Assembly (NCBI GenBank): GCA_947476295.1
Contig: CANJQC010000013.1
Span: forward strand, 1-64,000
DNA: 64,000 bases
Origin: Planctomycetaceae bacterium
GTDB taxonomy: Bacteria; Planctomycetota; Planctomycetia; Planctomycetales; Planctomycetaceae
Direction of reading: 5' to 3'
Part shown: one piece after another, positions 17,540 through 27,551 of the stretch
Layout: each line of letters begins with the position of its first letter
Position numbering within the stretch: position 1 is the stretch's first letter
The notes under the pieces: generated by a model
Databases searched by the model: none
The model's input: the letters and a program-made list of their open reading frames with translations, nothing else
What the model was told of the DNA's origin: nothing
Made by a program: the position numbers and the translations under genes

Positions 17540-18475
17540 ATGTTGGATCCCGTGATTCGAACGGACAGACTGACCCGGTACTTCAATCGACGTGCTGTTG
17601 TTCGTGATTTGAGCTTAGGAGTCCCACGCGGACAGGTCACGGCGTTGCTGGGACTGAATGGTGCGGGCAAGACAACCACCATTCGCATCATCATGGGTTT
17701 GCTGCGACCCACGCGAGGACGCTGCGAAGTGCTGGGACAAAACAGCAGTGGCCTTTCGCCGGAAGCCCGGATGCGGATCGGATACATGGTGGAAGGCCAC
17801 TATCTGTATCCAGGCATGCGTGTCAGCGAGTGTGCCAAGTTTCAGCGTGCCGGATATTCCCGTTGGAACGATGCGCAGTTTGATCAAATCGTCAGTCACT
17901 TTGGCATTTCACAATCGACTCATGTGGCGCACCTGAGTCGCGGGCAGCGGGCTGGAGTCTGTTTGGCGCTTGTGCTGGCACCGGACCCGGAACTGCTGGT
18001 ACTCGACGATCCGGCATTGGGACTCGACCCTGTCTCGCGTCGTGCGTTGAATGAAACACTGGTCGAATTCGCAGCGGACGGTCAGCGCACGGTGCTGTTG
18101 AGTTCCCATCTGCTGGATGACGTTGAACGTATTGCGGATCGTGTCATGCTGATGATCGATGGACGACTGCAGGTGGACACCACGCTGGACGATTTTCGTG
18201 ACCGTGTCACAGGCTATGTACTGGAAGCCGACGTGGTTGACCCTGATCGCGTTGCCGCGATTCCCGGTTTGATTGAAGCGCGCCGCCTAGGCTGTCGACT
18301 GCATCTGACCGTCGCTGATGCCGATGAAGAAACATCGGCCGCTGTTGAACGGTTGCAAGGGTCGTCAGTGGAGTCGATCGATCTGCCTTTTACAGATTCG
18401 GTACTGGCATGGTTGTCGCGCAGTCGGCAGCAGCAGTCGTTTTTGGGTCGCAAACGTACGGGAGAACACGCATGA
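17540..18475 (+). CDS. ABC transporter ATP-binding protein (YtrB-like)
   Basis: The 311-residue ATPase shows Walker A GLNGAGKTT (residues 38-46), a signature LSRGQRA (132-138) that differs from the usual LSGGQ, Walker B ELLVLDDPALGLDP (151-164), a D-loop, and the switch His in LLSSHLLDD. The Glu that normally follows the Walker B Asp is Asp157, which may reduce hydrolysis. About 90 residues after the core form an accessory domain. Its stop overlaps the permease ATG (ATGA), so the two are translationally coupled. Export of an envelope-related compound is likely but unproven. Confidence 0.9.
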   Translation: MLDPVIRTDRLTRYFNRRAVVRDLSLGVPRGQVTALLGLNGAGKTTTIRIIMGLLRPTRGRCEVLGQNSSGLSPEARMRIGYMVEGHYLYPGMRVSECAKFQRAGYSRWNDAQFDQIVSHFGISQSTHVAHLSRGQRAGVCLALVLAPDPELLVLDDPALGLDPVSRRALNETLVEFAADGQRTVLLSSHLLDDVERIADRVMLMIDGRLQVDTTLDDFRDRVTGYVLEADVVDPDRVAAIPGLIEARRLGCRLHLTVADADEETSAAVERLQGSSVESIDLPFTDSVLAWLSRSRQQQSFLGRKRTGEHA

Positions 18476-20607
18476 CAACCATCTTTTGCAAGGAACTCAA
18501 GGATGTTCTGCGCTGGACGCCACTGGGTGTGATTGTGATCGGCCTGTTGTGTTGGCAGAAGATTCCTGGCTATGTCCATGGGTGCGCCAACGTTCCGTCC
18601 GCGATTGCAACCGGTGTGATCATTGGCAGCGGTTTGTTTGCTCTGGCGTTGGGTTTGTTGCAATCGCTGTTTGATCTTCGCACGGACGCTCGGGCGTTCC
18701 TGCTGCATCGTCCGATTGCAGACCGCGATATTTTCCGGGGAAAGCTGGCGGCCGGGTTTGTGGCGCATACGCTGGCGTGGGCGATCCCGTTGTTTCTGGC
18801 GGCGATTTATTTGGAATCCATCGGGCCGGAGCGTCTTCCCGTCACATGGTCGAACGTCATTCTGCCAGCCGTGTGTTGCGTGGTGTCGTTTCTGTTTCAT
18901 CCGGCGGGAATGTGGATGGCCTGTCGTGAAGCGCGGTGGCTCGGTACAAAATGTCTGCCACTGGTATTGCCGGTTATCGCCTGCGTTGCTGCCCTAGCAT
19001 TTCCGGAGTTCCAGTTTTTGCCGTGGGAGTGGGCTGTTCCCGCAGTCGCGATCGCTGTGCTGGCATGGATCATCGTTGCTGCTTCGAAACATGCACTGAC
19101 GCATCAGACGTTTCTACCAGCTCCGGCGTCGGAAGAATCGTGGTCATGGTCGAACACGATCGGTCTCAGCACAGCAAGTACAGTGGCGATGGTGACGGTT
19201 GGCGCATTCCTGGGGTTGCTCACGATGTCACAGTCGTCGCTGAGTAGTTTGAAAGCTCGACGTCTGGCGACATCCGCCGATGGTCAGCTTTGGGAGATTG
19301 AGGAGACATGGAAGTCGCCCCGAGCCTACGACGACGCGCCTATTCACCGAACTGGTCGATCATTGACGGCTGATCGAGCTGACAATGCATCGTTCACAGA
19401 ACTGGATGCGACGTGGCAGGAACAGCCCGTTGTTGCGCTGGCGATATCAACGCCGCAGATCACAGGAGGATTCGTCGGATATAGGTATCGATCGTCCAGC
19501 GCCTCGAAAGAGAATCAAGGTTCAATCTCTATCTATGAACGAGATGACAAGCTGTACCTTTATGGCCAGGTGAAAGGGTTGATTGGCACCGTCACACCGC
19601 AGGGGATTTTCAAGCCCAACGAAACGCCTCAGGGGGCATTCAGCAATCTGATTACTCTCGACCACTTTATCTACGAGGGACAGCATAACTTCTACAGGTC
19701 GCTGGGCGGGCTGCGACTGTTGGCCGACGACAGTGGCATCTATCAGCTTGATGTGGACGCCCGTCAATTGCGACTACTTTCGGATGTGCCAGCAAAAGGG
19801 ATGGCGATCACGCTGCCATCGGATGAACGCCCGCCCGCTTTGTTGTGGACGCGCGACGAACAAACCGCTCATCGTTTTTCTATTCGCCCGCTGACGGAGA
19901 ATCAGACTCTGCCGTCGATCGATTCGGAACTGGTCAAAGCAACTCACTCCTATCCACTGGCAAACATCGAACTCACGCCGGATGGCGAATGGTCTCTCGA
20001 TTGGATCGACCGGCCGGACAAGACCGCCCTCTCCGTCGCGTCGGTGAGTGACAACGGCGCTGTCTTCATAGCGAACGATGCGTCACCCACATGGCGGTAT
20101 CGATTCGGGCAATCCGACGGTTCAACCACTGCGTCGGGCGAACTGCCGGATATTGTGAATGCAGCACCAAACCTCCCATATGAGCCATTCTTGCTTCCGC
20201 CCGCTCTGATCACAGGATCGTTAGTCGTGGCGAAAATAGTTGATCCGGATTCCTACCCTACTGCGCAGGCTCCAGATTGGTGGTGGCTACTGGTAGTTTT
20301 GCACGCGATCATCGGTGGCCTCGGCGCATTCCTGTTGGCACGGTCTCGTGTCAGCTCGAATCAGACGCAACTGATCTGGCTGGTCATCGGAGTGCTCCTG
20401 GGCATACCGACATGGCTGGCCGTCGTTGCAGTCTATCCTCGACTGGTGGTTGAACACTGCACAGCCTGCCAGCGTCGGCGTCGCGTCGATACAGACCGCT
20501 GCGAACACTGTCATGTGGAATGGGAAGTACCGGAAAGAGTAGGCATCGAACTGATCGGCCCTCGTGAATTTATCACGGCTACCACCCGACACGTCCCAGC
20601 AGGATAG
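18472..20607 (+). CDS. ABC permease with large soluble domain and C-terminal zinc-ribbon-like motif
   Basis: From MTTIFCKELKDVLRW the 711-residue protein has an N-terminal bundle of about six hydrophobic segments, then an ABC-2-like break and a long soluble region (roughly residues 260-590) with repeated beta-rich blocks such as LLADDSGIYQLDVDARQLRL. Two more hydrophobic segments follow, and a tail with CTACQRRRRVDTDRCEHCHV, two CxxC pairs that can bind zinc. The start overlaps the ATPase stop, which decides it over the longer frame. Together with the ATPase it should form an exporter or a mechanotransmission complex. The soluble domain may be extracytoplasmic, while the Cys pairs are probably cytoplasmic. 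Confidence 0.75.
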   Translation: MTTIFCKELKDVLRWTPLGVIVIGLLCWQKIPGYVHGCANVPSAIATGVIIGSGLFALALGLLQSLFDLRTDARAFLLHRPIADRDIFRGKLAAGFVAHTLAWAIPLFLAAIYLESIGPERLPVTWSNVILPAVCCVVSFLFHPAGMWMACREARWLGTKCLPLVLPVIACVAALAFPEFQFLPWEWAVPAVAIAVLAWIIVAASKHALTHQTFLPAPASEESWSWSNTIGLSTASTVAMVTVGAFLGLLTMSQSSLSSLKARRLATSADGQLWEIEETWKSPRAYDDAPIHRTGRSLTADRADNASFTELDATWQEQPVVALAISTPQITGGFVGYRYRSSSASKENQGSISIYERDDKLYLYGQVKGLIGTVTPQGIFKPNETPQGAFSNLITLDHFIYEGQHNFYRSLGGLRLLADDSGIYQLDVDARQLRLLSDVPAKGMAITLPSDERPPALLWTRDEQTAHRFSIRPLTENQTLPSIDSELVKATHSYPLANIELTPDGEWSLDWIDRPDKTALSVASVSDNGAVFIANDASPTWRYRFGQSDGSTTASGELPDIVNAAPNLPYEPFLLPPALITGSLVVAKIVDPDSYPTAQAPDWWWLLVVLHAIIGGLGAFLLARSRVSSNQTQLIWLVIGVLLGIPTWLAVVAVYPRLVVEHCTACQRRRRVDTDRCEHCHVEWEVPERVGIELIGPREFITATTRHVPAG

Positions 20608-20619
20608 ATGCGAACATCT

Positions 20620-21156
20620 TCACTTTGATTTTGGTCGGAATGCCACGATTTGTTCCGGGTTGGTTTCCAGCCGCGGACCACCGATGAGGTCAATGCAGTA
20701 AGGAATAGCGGGCATGACAGCGTCTAGGCATTCGCGGATCGCTTTCGGCTGGCCGGGCAGGTTTACGATCAGGCAGGATCCACGAATTCCGGCAGTCTGG
20801 CGGCTCAGGATGGCCGTGGGGACTTTCTCCAGAGACACTTTTCGCATGAGTTCCCCGAATCCGGGCATCATTTTTTTACAGACGTCCTCAGTCGCCTCCG
20901 GAGTCACATCGCGGAGTGCCGGGCCGGTTCCTCCGGTCGTGATAATCAGGCAGCAGTGCAATTCGTCGGCCATTTTTCGCAGGCTGGACGCGATCAACTG
21001 ACGGTCGTCGGAAACCACTTGGTACTCCCTGATCCACTCTGGTGCCAGTGTTTTTTGCAGGTATTCGCAGATCGTAGGGCCGCCGAGATCTTCGTATTCA
21101 CCTCGACTGGCTCGGTCTGATACGGTGAGTACACCAATTCGGGTTATTGCTTGCAT
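20620..21156 (-). CDS. mog: Molybdopterin adenylyltransferase
   Basis: The protein (178 residues from MQAITRIG) closely follows Mog: RIGVLTVSDRASRGEYED, TTGGTGPALRDVTPEAT (the molybdopterin-binding loop), MPGFGELMRKVSLEKVPTAI and LPGQPKAIRECLDAV. It adenylates molybdopterin before molybdenum insertion. The frame can start 8 codons earlier (21180), but the family begins at this methionine. It is convergent with the ABC permease gene with only 12 bp between them. No other moa/moe genes are in view. Confidence 0.9.
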   Translation of the reverse strand: MQAITRIGVLTVSDRASRGEYEDLGGPTICEYLQKTLAPEWIREYQVVSDDRQLIASSLRKMADELHCCLIITTGGTGPALRDVTPEATEDVCKKMMPGFGELMRKVSLEKVPTAILSRQTAGIRGSCLIVNLPGQPKAIRECLDAVMPAIPYCIDLIGGPRLETNPEQIVAFRPKSK

Positions 21157-21395
21157 CAGTGGGAACTCAAACGAACACATCTGGAGACTCAGCCTGCGGC
21201 AATGTTTGCAGCCTTGAAATTCCGGACGAGTCTCGCCCTGAAAAGCTTCCCAATCATGGCAGTCTGTCTATCATGCCGCAACAGCGTGCAGCAAATGATC
21301 CCGAAAACGGTCATGAGATTCCTGATGATTTTTTGCTACACTTCTGCCGCTCGTTCCAACCTTTTGCAAAGTTGCTCTCACCGAGCTGACTGACA

Positions 21396-24284
21396 ATGCC
21401 CAAAACAACTTCAATTCCGTCTTCGGCTCCTTCGTTTCTGGAGTCGTCGGATTCAGATGCCGAGCCTGCCCAGCCGTCTGAAACTCAATCCGTAAAAACC
21501 GGCATTCAGTTGGGTGCTCAGAACCTTGAGTTTGCCGAATCGCAACTGGAAAGTTATCTTCGAGATCGCAACTCCGTGTCACCGGACTGGCGCGATTATT
21601 TCGACGACCTGAAGGTTGTCGATTCCGGATTGACACCGGAGAGTCTGCATGTCCCGTTTCAGGCAAGCAGTATTTTTCGCCGAAGCACCGCTGTACGCAT
21701 TGATCCGTCAACGTCCGACGCAGTCATTCTTCAGGAGAGGCTGGATCAGCTTGTTCGCAGCTATCGTGTCCGCGGGCACATCATCGCGAAGATTGATCCG
21801 CTCAATGCCGAACGTCCGCAACCTGCCGAACTGGATCCGGCGTTCTACGGTTTTACCGAGGAACACGATAATCGCCAATTCTCGACTCAGTGGGCTGGCG
21901 GTCCGGACACGCGTACGTTGCGCGAGATGCTGACATGGCTGCAGACGACGTACTGCCGTTCCATCGGTGTGCAGTTCATGCATATCGACAGTATGCAGGT
22001 TCGGCAGTGGTTGCAGGATCGCATGGAACGCACGGCGAATCGATTGAAGTTGTCTCGATCTGAACAGATCCGGATTCTGGAACGACTCAGCGATGCCGTC
22101 GTGTTTGAAGAGTTCGTGCAGAAGAAATATGTCGGCGCGAAGAGTTTTTCACTCGAAGGTGCAGAAAGCCTGGTTCCACTTCTGGACATGGCGATTGAAC
22201 GAGCCGGAAGTCAGGGTACGGAACTGATTGTGCTTGGAATGGCCCATCGCGGGCGGCTCAACATTCTCGCCAACATCATGGGCAAGAAACCGTCAAAAAT
22301 CTTCCGCGAATTTGATGACGTGGATCCACAGTTGAAAATGGGTCGTGGTGACGTGAAGTATCATCTTGGATACAGCACGGATCGGATGACTTCGTCCGGA
22401 CAGAAGGTGCATCTTACTCTGTGCTTCAATCCCAGCCATCTGGAATTTGTCAATCCGGTCGCACTCGGGCGGCTGCGTGCGAAGCAGGATCGCAGTGGCG
22501 ACAGCGACCGTCGGAGAAGCTGCGTGATTTTGATTCACGGCGACGCCGCGTTTGCCGGTGAAGGCGTCAGTCAGGAAACGCTGAACCTGAGTGAACTTCC
22601 CGGCTATCAGACCGGCGGCACGGTTCACATCATCGTGAACAATCAGATTGGTTTTACGACTTCGCCTTCCGAGGCACGGTCCTGCACATATGCGACCGAT
22701 GTCGCGCGAATGCTGCAAATTCCAATCTTCCATGTGAATGGCGAAGATCCGGAAGCGGTCGCGCAGGTGGTGCAGCTGGCGATGGACTTCCGAGCGAAGT
22801 TTCAGCGCGACGTGATTATTGACATGTACTGTTTTCGTCGGCGAGGCCACAACGAAGGTGATGAGCCCGCGTTCACTCAGCCCGCGATGTATAAATTGAT
22901 TCGCAGTCGCCAGACAGTCTTCAACAGCTTCCTAGATTCGGTCGTCACACTTTGCGAGGTGACGAAAGAAGAGGGAGCAGAGATCGTAGCGCGTCGTGGC
23001 CAGATGCTCGATGCCGAATTGCTGGAAGCTCGAAAGGACGACTTCAAGTATCTTGAAGAGAGCGGCGGAGGTATGTGGAAAGGCTACTTCGGCGGAGACT
23101 GTCGCGAAGCAGATTCGCCGGCAACCGCCGTTTCCGGAGACGTAATTCAGCGAGTGATGAGCGCGCTCACCACGCCACCGGAAGGTTTTACACCGCACGT
23201 CAAGGTGGAAATGGTGCTGAAGTCGCGCCGTGAAATGGCAGCTGGTGACAAACCATTCGACTGGGGTGGTGCTGAGATCGCGGCGATGGGAACTCTTGTC
23301 GCCGAAGGAACTCGTTTGCGTTTTAGTGGTCAGGACGTCCGCCGCGGTACTTTCAGTCATCGCCACGCTGCACTCTACGATGCAAATGATGGTCGGGTCT
23401 GGATGGGATTGCAGGATCTGACAGCGTGTCCTGAGCGTGTCGAGATTTTCAACAGCCCCCTTTCAGAAGTTGGCGTACTTGGCTTTGAATATGGCTACAG
23501 CCTGGACTGTCCTGACGGCCTGGTGATGTGGGAGGCCCAGTTCGGCGACTTTGTTAACGTGGCTCAGGTCATCATTGATCAGTTTATCGCCAGTGGCGAA
23601 GACAAGTGGAAACGCCTGAGCGGCATTGTGCTGCTGCTGCCACATGGAATGGAAGGGCAGGGGCCTGAACATTCCAGTGCGAGACTGGAGCGTTTTCTGG
23701 CGATGGCCGCAGAGGATAATATTCAGGTTGTGAATCCAACCACGCCGGCTCAGTATTTTCACATGCTCCGGCGTCAGGCGCTTCGACGCTGGAAAAAGCC
23801 GCTGATTGTAATGACGCCGAAGAGTCTGCTGCGTCACAAGGATGCGGTCTCTTCGTTCTCCGAACTGTCACATGGGGAGTTTCACGAAGTACTGCCGGAT
23901 GTTGCGAAATCTCCGGAAGACGTGAAGCGAATCCTCCTGTGTTCGGGCAAGGTCTATTACGATCTGGTGGCCTATCGGGATGAAGCCAAACGTGATGACG
24001 TGGCCATCATCCGGATCGAACAACTTTATCCGTTTCCTGCAAAGGCATTGGAAGAAGCGTTATCGAAATATTCAAAGAAATCTTCTTTGTTCTGGGTTCA
24101 GGAAGAACCTCGCAACATGGGCGCGTGGGGTTACTTAAGAACTCGTTTCGGCGAACGTCTGCTGGAACAGTATCCTTATCGTGGAATCTGTCGTCCGGAA
24201 TCCGCCAGCCCGGCTACGGGTTCCGCGACAAGTCATAAGATCGAACAGCAAAACATTCTGAAACAGGCATTTGAACTGGTATGA
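21396..24284 (+). CDS. sucA: 2-oxoglutarate dehydrogenase E1 component
   Basis: The 962-residue thiamine-diphosphate enzyme decarboxylates 2-oxoglutarate and succinylates the E2 lipoyl arm. Visible family blocks are [16 protein letters not shown] near the N-terminus, [17 protein letters not shown] (about 281), [45 protein letters not shown] and [16 protein letters not shown] for cofactor and Mg binding, and [15 protein letters not shown] in the second half. Length is typical. No clear Shine-Dalgarno precedes the ATG. Its stop overlaps the sucB start, so E1 and E2 are coupled. Confidence 0.95.
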   Translation: MPKTTSIPSSAPSFLESSDSDAEPAQPSETQSVKTGIQLGAQNLEFAESQLESYLRDRNSVSPDWRDYFDDLKVVDSGLTPESLHVPFQASSIFRRSTAVRIDPSTSDAVILQERLDQLVRSYRVRGHIIAKIDPLNAERPQPAELDPAFYGFTEEHDNRQFSTQWAGGPDTRTLREMLTWLQTTYCRSIGVQFMHIDSMQVRQWLQDRMERTANRLKLSRSEQIRILERLSDAVVFEEFVQKKYVGAKSFSLEGAESLVPLLDMAIERAGSQGTELIVLGMAHRGRLNILANIMGKKPSKIFREFDDVDPQLKMGRGDVKYHLGYSTDRMTSSGQKVHLTLCFNPSHLEFVNPVALGRLRAKQDRSGDSDRRRSCVILIHGDAAFAGEGVSQETLNLSELPGYQTGGTVHIIVNNQIGFTTSPSEARSCTYATDVARMLQIPIFHVNGEDPEAVAQVVQLAMDFRAKFQRDVIIDMYCFRRRGHNEGDEPAFTQPAMYKLIRSRQTVFNSFLDSVVTLCEVTKEEGAEIVARRGQMLDAELLEARKDDFKYLEESGGGMWKGYFGGDCREADSPATAVSGDVIQRVMSALTTPPEGFTPHVKVEMVLKSRREMAAGDKPFDWGGAEIAAMGTLVAEGTRLRFSGQDVRRGTFSHRHAALYDANDGRVWMGLQDLTACPERVEIFNSPLSEVGVLGFEYGYSLDCPDGLVMWEAQFGDFVNVAQVIIDQFIASGEDKWKRLSGIVLLLPHGMEGQGPEHSSARLERFLAMAAEDNIQVVNPTTPAQYFHMLRRQALRRWKKPLIVMTPKSLLRHKDAVSSFSELSHGEFHEVLPDVAKSPEDVKRILLCSGKVYYDLVAYRDEAKRDDVAIIRIEQLYPFPAKALEEALSKYSKKSSLFWVQEEPRNMGAWGYLRTRFGERLLEQYPYRGICRPESASPATGSATSHKIEQQNILKQAFELV

Positions 24285-25471
24285 GCACGCAGGACATTGA
24301 AATCAAAGTTCCTCAACTGGGTGAGTCCATTTCCGAAGCCTTCGTCGGCGAATGGTATGTCAAAGAAGGCGCCTACGTTGCGCCGGATGCCAAAGTGGTG
24401 GGACTGGAAACCGACAAGGCAACGTTCGATATCCCTGCGCAGGCGGGCGGTATCGTCAGCAAAATTCTGAAGAACGCCGGCGAGACGGCTGCGATCGGCG
24501 AAGTTATCGGCTTCCTGCGCCGCGCCGAAGCACCAGCAGCCAATACGGCTTCCATTGCCGCTCCGGCCGCGTCACCTCCGGTTGCGGCCGCAGCGAAGTC
24601 GGCGGATGTTAAGGGCGGTGGGCATGTGATGCCAGCTGCGGAACGCATGATGGCTGACAACAAACTTGTGGCCGGTTCAGTACAAGGTACAGGGCCGAGC
24701 GGACGCATTCTTAAGGAAGACGTCATTCGGACGGTCCAGTCGGGATCGGCCCCGGTGCGTGTCGGCGGAATTCGTGAAACCCGCAAAATGCCTCTTAGTC
24801 CGATTCGTCAGACGATTGCCAAACGTCTTGTCGAAGCACAACAGACTGCTGCACTGCTGACGACGTTCAACGAAGTCGATATGTCAGCAATCAAGAAATT
24901 GCGAGAATCCTACAAAGACGTCTTCGAAAAAAAATATGGTGCAAAGCTGGGCTTCATGTCGTTTTTCGTCCGCGCTGTTGTTTCAGGATTGCAGCAGTTT
25001 CCACAGGTGAATGCGCAGATGCATGGTCGCGAACTAACCTACTTCAATTACTGTGATGTGGGTATCGCGATTGGCGGAGGCAAGGGACTTGTCGTCCCCG
25101 TGCTGCGTAACGCCGAAAATATGAGCTTTGCTGACATCGAACTGGCCATCATTGAACTGGCGGGCCGTGCAAAGAATAACCAGATTACTTTGGAAGAACT
25201 GGAAGGCGGCACGTTCACGATTACGAACGGTGGTGTGTACGGCTCGCTGCTGTCCACACCGATCGTTAATCCTCCCCAAAGCGGCGTACTGGGAATGCAT
25301 GGCATCTTCGATCGACCGGTCGCTGTGAATGGTGAGGTCGTGATTCGCCCGATGATGTATCTGGCGCTGACCTACGACCATCGCGTCGTCGATGGACGCG
25401 AAGCCGTATCGTTCCTGAAGCTCGTGAAGGATTTGATCGAAGATCCAACGCGACTGATTCTGGAAGTTTGA
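24281..25471 (+). CDS. sucB: Dihydrolipoyl succinyltransferase (E2)
   Basis: The 396-residue E2 has an N-terminal lipoyl domain with the target lysine in [11 protein letters not shown] (about Lys46). An Ala/Pro-rich linker follows, then an E3-binding domain ([11 protein letters not shown] to [11 protein letters not shown], about 112-150). The catalytic core carries the active-site His in [13 protein letters not shown] (about 364-376). It transfers succinyl groups from lipoate to CoA in the TCA cycle. The ATG overlaps the sucA TGA. A 22-bp inverted repeat separates it from lpd. Confidence 0.95.
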   Translation: MSTQDIEIKVPQLGESISEAFVGEWYVKEGAYVAPDAKVVGLETDKATFDIPAQAGGIVSKILKNAGETAAIGEVIGFLRRAEAPAANTASIAAPAASPPVAAAAKSADVKGGGHVMPAAERMMADNKLVAGSVQGTGPSGRILKEDVIRTVQSGSAPVRVGGIRETRKMPLSPIRQTIAKRLVEAQQTAALLTTFNEVDMSAIKKLRESYKDVFEKKYGAKLGFMSFFVRAVVSGLQQFPQVNAQMHGRELTYFNYCDVGIAIGGGKGLVVPVLRNAENMSFADIELAIIELAGRAKNNQITLEELEGGTFTITNGGVYGSLLSTPIVNPPQSGVLGMHGIFDRPVAVNGEVVIRPMMYLALTYDHRVVDGREAVSFLKLVKDLIEDPTRLILEV

Positions 25472-25495
25472 CGAAGATCAATGGTCCGCGTCTTT

Positions 25496-25575
25496 GTTTA
25501 ACGGCGAGCCGCAGGCGCAGGTGAGACGGATCTGAATTAATTCAGTGCGCTTACGCCTGCGGCTCGCCGTTAAAC
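25496..25575. repeat. Element with perfect 22-bp inverted arms between sucB and lpd
   Basis: The left arm (25496-25517) starts GTTTAACGGCGAGCC and ends GCAGGCG. The right arm (25554-25575) is its exact reverse complement. The centre holds the palindrome CTGAATTAATTCAG (25532-25545). GCGAGCCGCAGGCG-type repeats are a common intergenic element class in planctomycetes. As RNA the arms would form a long hairpin that could reduce lpd expression relative to sucAB. Confidence 0.85.
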
Positions 25576-25621
25576 GATTTTCTCAACCTCGTATGCTGTT
25601 ACTGACTCAGGTGTTTCCTCA

Positions 25622-27007
25622 ATGTCCGAAGCGTTTGATCTGGTTGTTGTTGGTGCCGGTCCAGGCGGCTATGTCGCTGCAATTCGTGCGGCGCAACTCG
25701 GGATGAAAGTCGCCGTTGTGGAACGCGAAAAACAGCTCGGCGGAACGTGTCTGCGTGTCGGTTGTATTCCCAGCAAGGCATTGTTGGAAACTAGCGAACT
25801 GTATGAACAGTCTCAGAAGCACTTTGCCGAACGCGGCTTGATAATGCAGGGCGTGTCGCTTGATATCGCTCAGATGATGAAGCACAAGGAAGGAGTTGTC
25901 AGCACTCTGGATGGTGGCATTCAGGGCCTGCTGAAGAAGAACAAGGTCGAACGCTTTTTTGGTCACGGAAAATTGAAAGGTAACGGCGTTGTTGAAGTGG
26001 CTGGCGATGCTCCGGTCACACTTACGGGGAAAAAGATTTTGATCGCCACCGGCAGCGTATCGACTTCACTTCCTGGTATCCAGCCGGACGGAGATCGGAT
26101 CGGGACCAGTACCGAAGCCATCGCATGGCCAGAAGTTCCGGAGCACCTTGTTGTCATCGGTGCAGGAGTGATCGGGCTGGAACTGGGCACGGTCTGGCGT
26201 CGGCTGGGATCGCAGGTCACGGTACTGGAATATCTGCCTCGCATACTGCCGGGCGTAGATGAACAGGTGGCAACGGAGGCAAAGAAGATCTTCGAAAAGC
26301 AGGGACTGATTTTTAGGCTCGGAACTAAAGTCACATCCGTCATGGCGTCCGGGAAAACCTGTACCGTTCAGATGGAAGGTGCAGAACCGATCACATGTGA
26401 TCGAGTCCTTATTTCCGTGGGCCGCAAGCCTTGTACTGATAATCTGGGACTTGAAGACGCAGGTGTTCAGAAGGACAATCGCGGTTTTATTCAGGTCAAC
26501 GCGGGCTACCAGACTACAGCATCGGGAGTCTATGCCGTTGGTGATGTGATCGGCGGGGCGATGCTGGCGCACAAGGCGGAAGAAGAAGGCATTGCGTGTA
26601 TTGAAAAGATGGTGACCGGTCACAGTCACATCAATTACGGCACAATTCCCGCTGTCATTTACACTCAACCGGAAATTGCGTCCACCGGTGCTAATGAAGA
26701 CGCTCTCAGGCAGGCAGGAGTCAAATACAAGTCCGGCCGCTTCAACTTCTCGGCGAACGGCCGCGCTCGTGCCGCCGGACACACAGACGGCTTCGTTAAG
26801 GTACTCGCGGACGAAGCCACAGATCGAGTCCTCGGAGTTCACATCATCGGAGCGCATGCTGGAGAACTCATCCACGAAGCCTCCGTCGCCATGGAGTTCG
26901 GCGCCAGTAGCGAAGACATTGCCCGCTGCTGCCATGCTCATCCCACGTTGTCCGAAGCCATCAAAGAAGCGGCAATGGCAGTAGATAAGAGGGCCATTCA
27001 TTCTTAA
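25622..27007 (+). CDS. lpd: Dihydrolipoyl dehydrogenase (E3)
   Basis: The 461-residue flavoprotein has the FAD motif [20 protein letters not shown] at the N-terminus and the redox disulfide [15 protein letters not shown] (Cys42/Cys47). The NAD motif [12 protein letters not shown], a second FAD motif YAVGDVIGG, and the C-terminal active-site His in [14 protein letters not shown] follow. It reoxidises dihydrolipoamide of the E2 arm. It is placed directly after sucB but is separated by the inverted-repeat element. A 432-codon antisense frame over this gene is a shadow. Confidence 0.95.
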   Translation: MSEAFDLVVVGAGPGGYVAAIRAAQLGMKVAVVEREKQLGGTCLRVGCIPSKALLETSELYEQSQKHFAERGLIMQGVSLDIAQMMKHKEGVVSTLDGGIQGLLKKNKVERFFGHGKLKGNGVVEVAGDAPVTLTGKKILIATGSVSTSLPGIQPDGDRIGTSTEAIAWPEVPEHLVVIGAGVIGLELGTVWRRLGSQVTVLEYLPRILPGVDEQVATEAKKIFEKQGLIFRLGTKVTSVMASGKTCTVQMEGAEPITCDRVLISVGRKPCTDNLGLEDAGVQKDNRGFIQVNAGYQTTASGVYAVGDVIGGAMLAHKAEEEGIACIEKMVTGHSHINYGTIPAVIYTQPEIASTGANEDALRQAGVKYKSGRFNFSANGRARAAGHTDGFVKVLADEATDRVLGVHIIGAHAGELIHEASVAMEFGASSEDIARCCHAHPTLSEAIKEAAMAVDKRAIHS

Positions 27008-27031
27008 AGATCTCGGCCTGTCAGCATCCGA

Positions 27032-27052
27032 GCCGACGCTGGCAGCGTCGGC
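27032..27052 (+). terminator. Hairpin after lpd
   Basis: GCCGACGCT (27032-27040) pairs with AGCGTCGGC (27044-27052) around GGC. It lies 25 bp after the lpd stop. No T-run follows, so it may be a repeat or a factor-dependent terminator. Confidence 0.45.
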
Positions 27053-27191
27053 CCACGATGTTAGATGTCCGCAAACAAAAGCCCGAAACTCACGACTGAC
27101 CACCTCGCCGCCAGCGGCAGCAACCCCCAAGAAATATGTGTCATCCTCCGATCTGCCGTTGAGAGTGTCATCTCTCAACCCGCCACGGAGA

Positions 27192-27551
27192 ATGTCGTTG
27201 CCAATCGCCATTCTCCCCGGCGTTTCTCGCGGCGGGAGTACTGTGGCTGCGGGACTTGTCTGCGGACTGAAGCGACCGGATGCCGCTCGATTTTCGTTCT
27301 TCATCGCAATCCCTGCGATTGGCGGAGCGAAGTTGCTGGAACTGCTCAAAATCCTGAGAGGCAAAGTTGCAGTGGATGTAGCATGGTAGCCAATGCTGCT
27401 CGGCGGGGTGATCAGTTTTGTAGTGGGTGTGATGTGTCTGCGCTGGCTGATTCGCCTGCTGGTGGCCGACCGCCTGCACTGGTTTGCGATTTACTGTCTG
27501 ATCGTTGGAAGTCTGACGATTGCGTGGCAATCTGAGTTGTTTGTTCGTTGA
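27192..27551 (+). pseudogene. 3' remnant of uppP (undecaprenyl-diphosphatase), with internal stop
   Basis: The plus-strand frame reads [20 protein letters not shown] and later [20 protein letters not shown]. After a TAG at 27387-27389 it continues in the same frame with MLLGGVISFVVGVMCLRWLI and DRLHWFAIYCLIVG to TGA at 27549. This is the C-terminal half of UppP/BacA, with the second phosphatase motif PGxSRSG altered to PGVSRGG. The first ~150 residues, including the Glu-rich catalytic motif, are absent. The reading frame is broken by a nonsense codon rather than an indel. Its end overlaps, antisense, the 3' end of the giant gene. Confidence 0.8.

Noticed and set aside
22293-22850. 185-codon antisense frame in sucA
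   Set aside because: It is a shadow of a highly conserved enzyme gene.
26066-27364. 432-codon open frame antisense to lpd
   Set aside because: It overlaps a certain dihydrolipoyl dehydrogenase gene. The protein has no domain pattern and reflects codon bias of the sense gene.
27065-27535. 156-codon plus-strand frame overlapping the uppP remnant
   Set aside because: It is another frame of the same region; the uppP homology is in the neighbouring frame.
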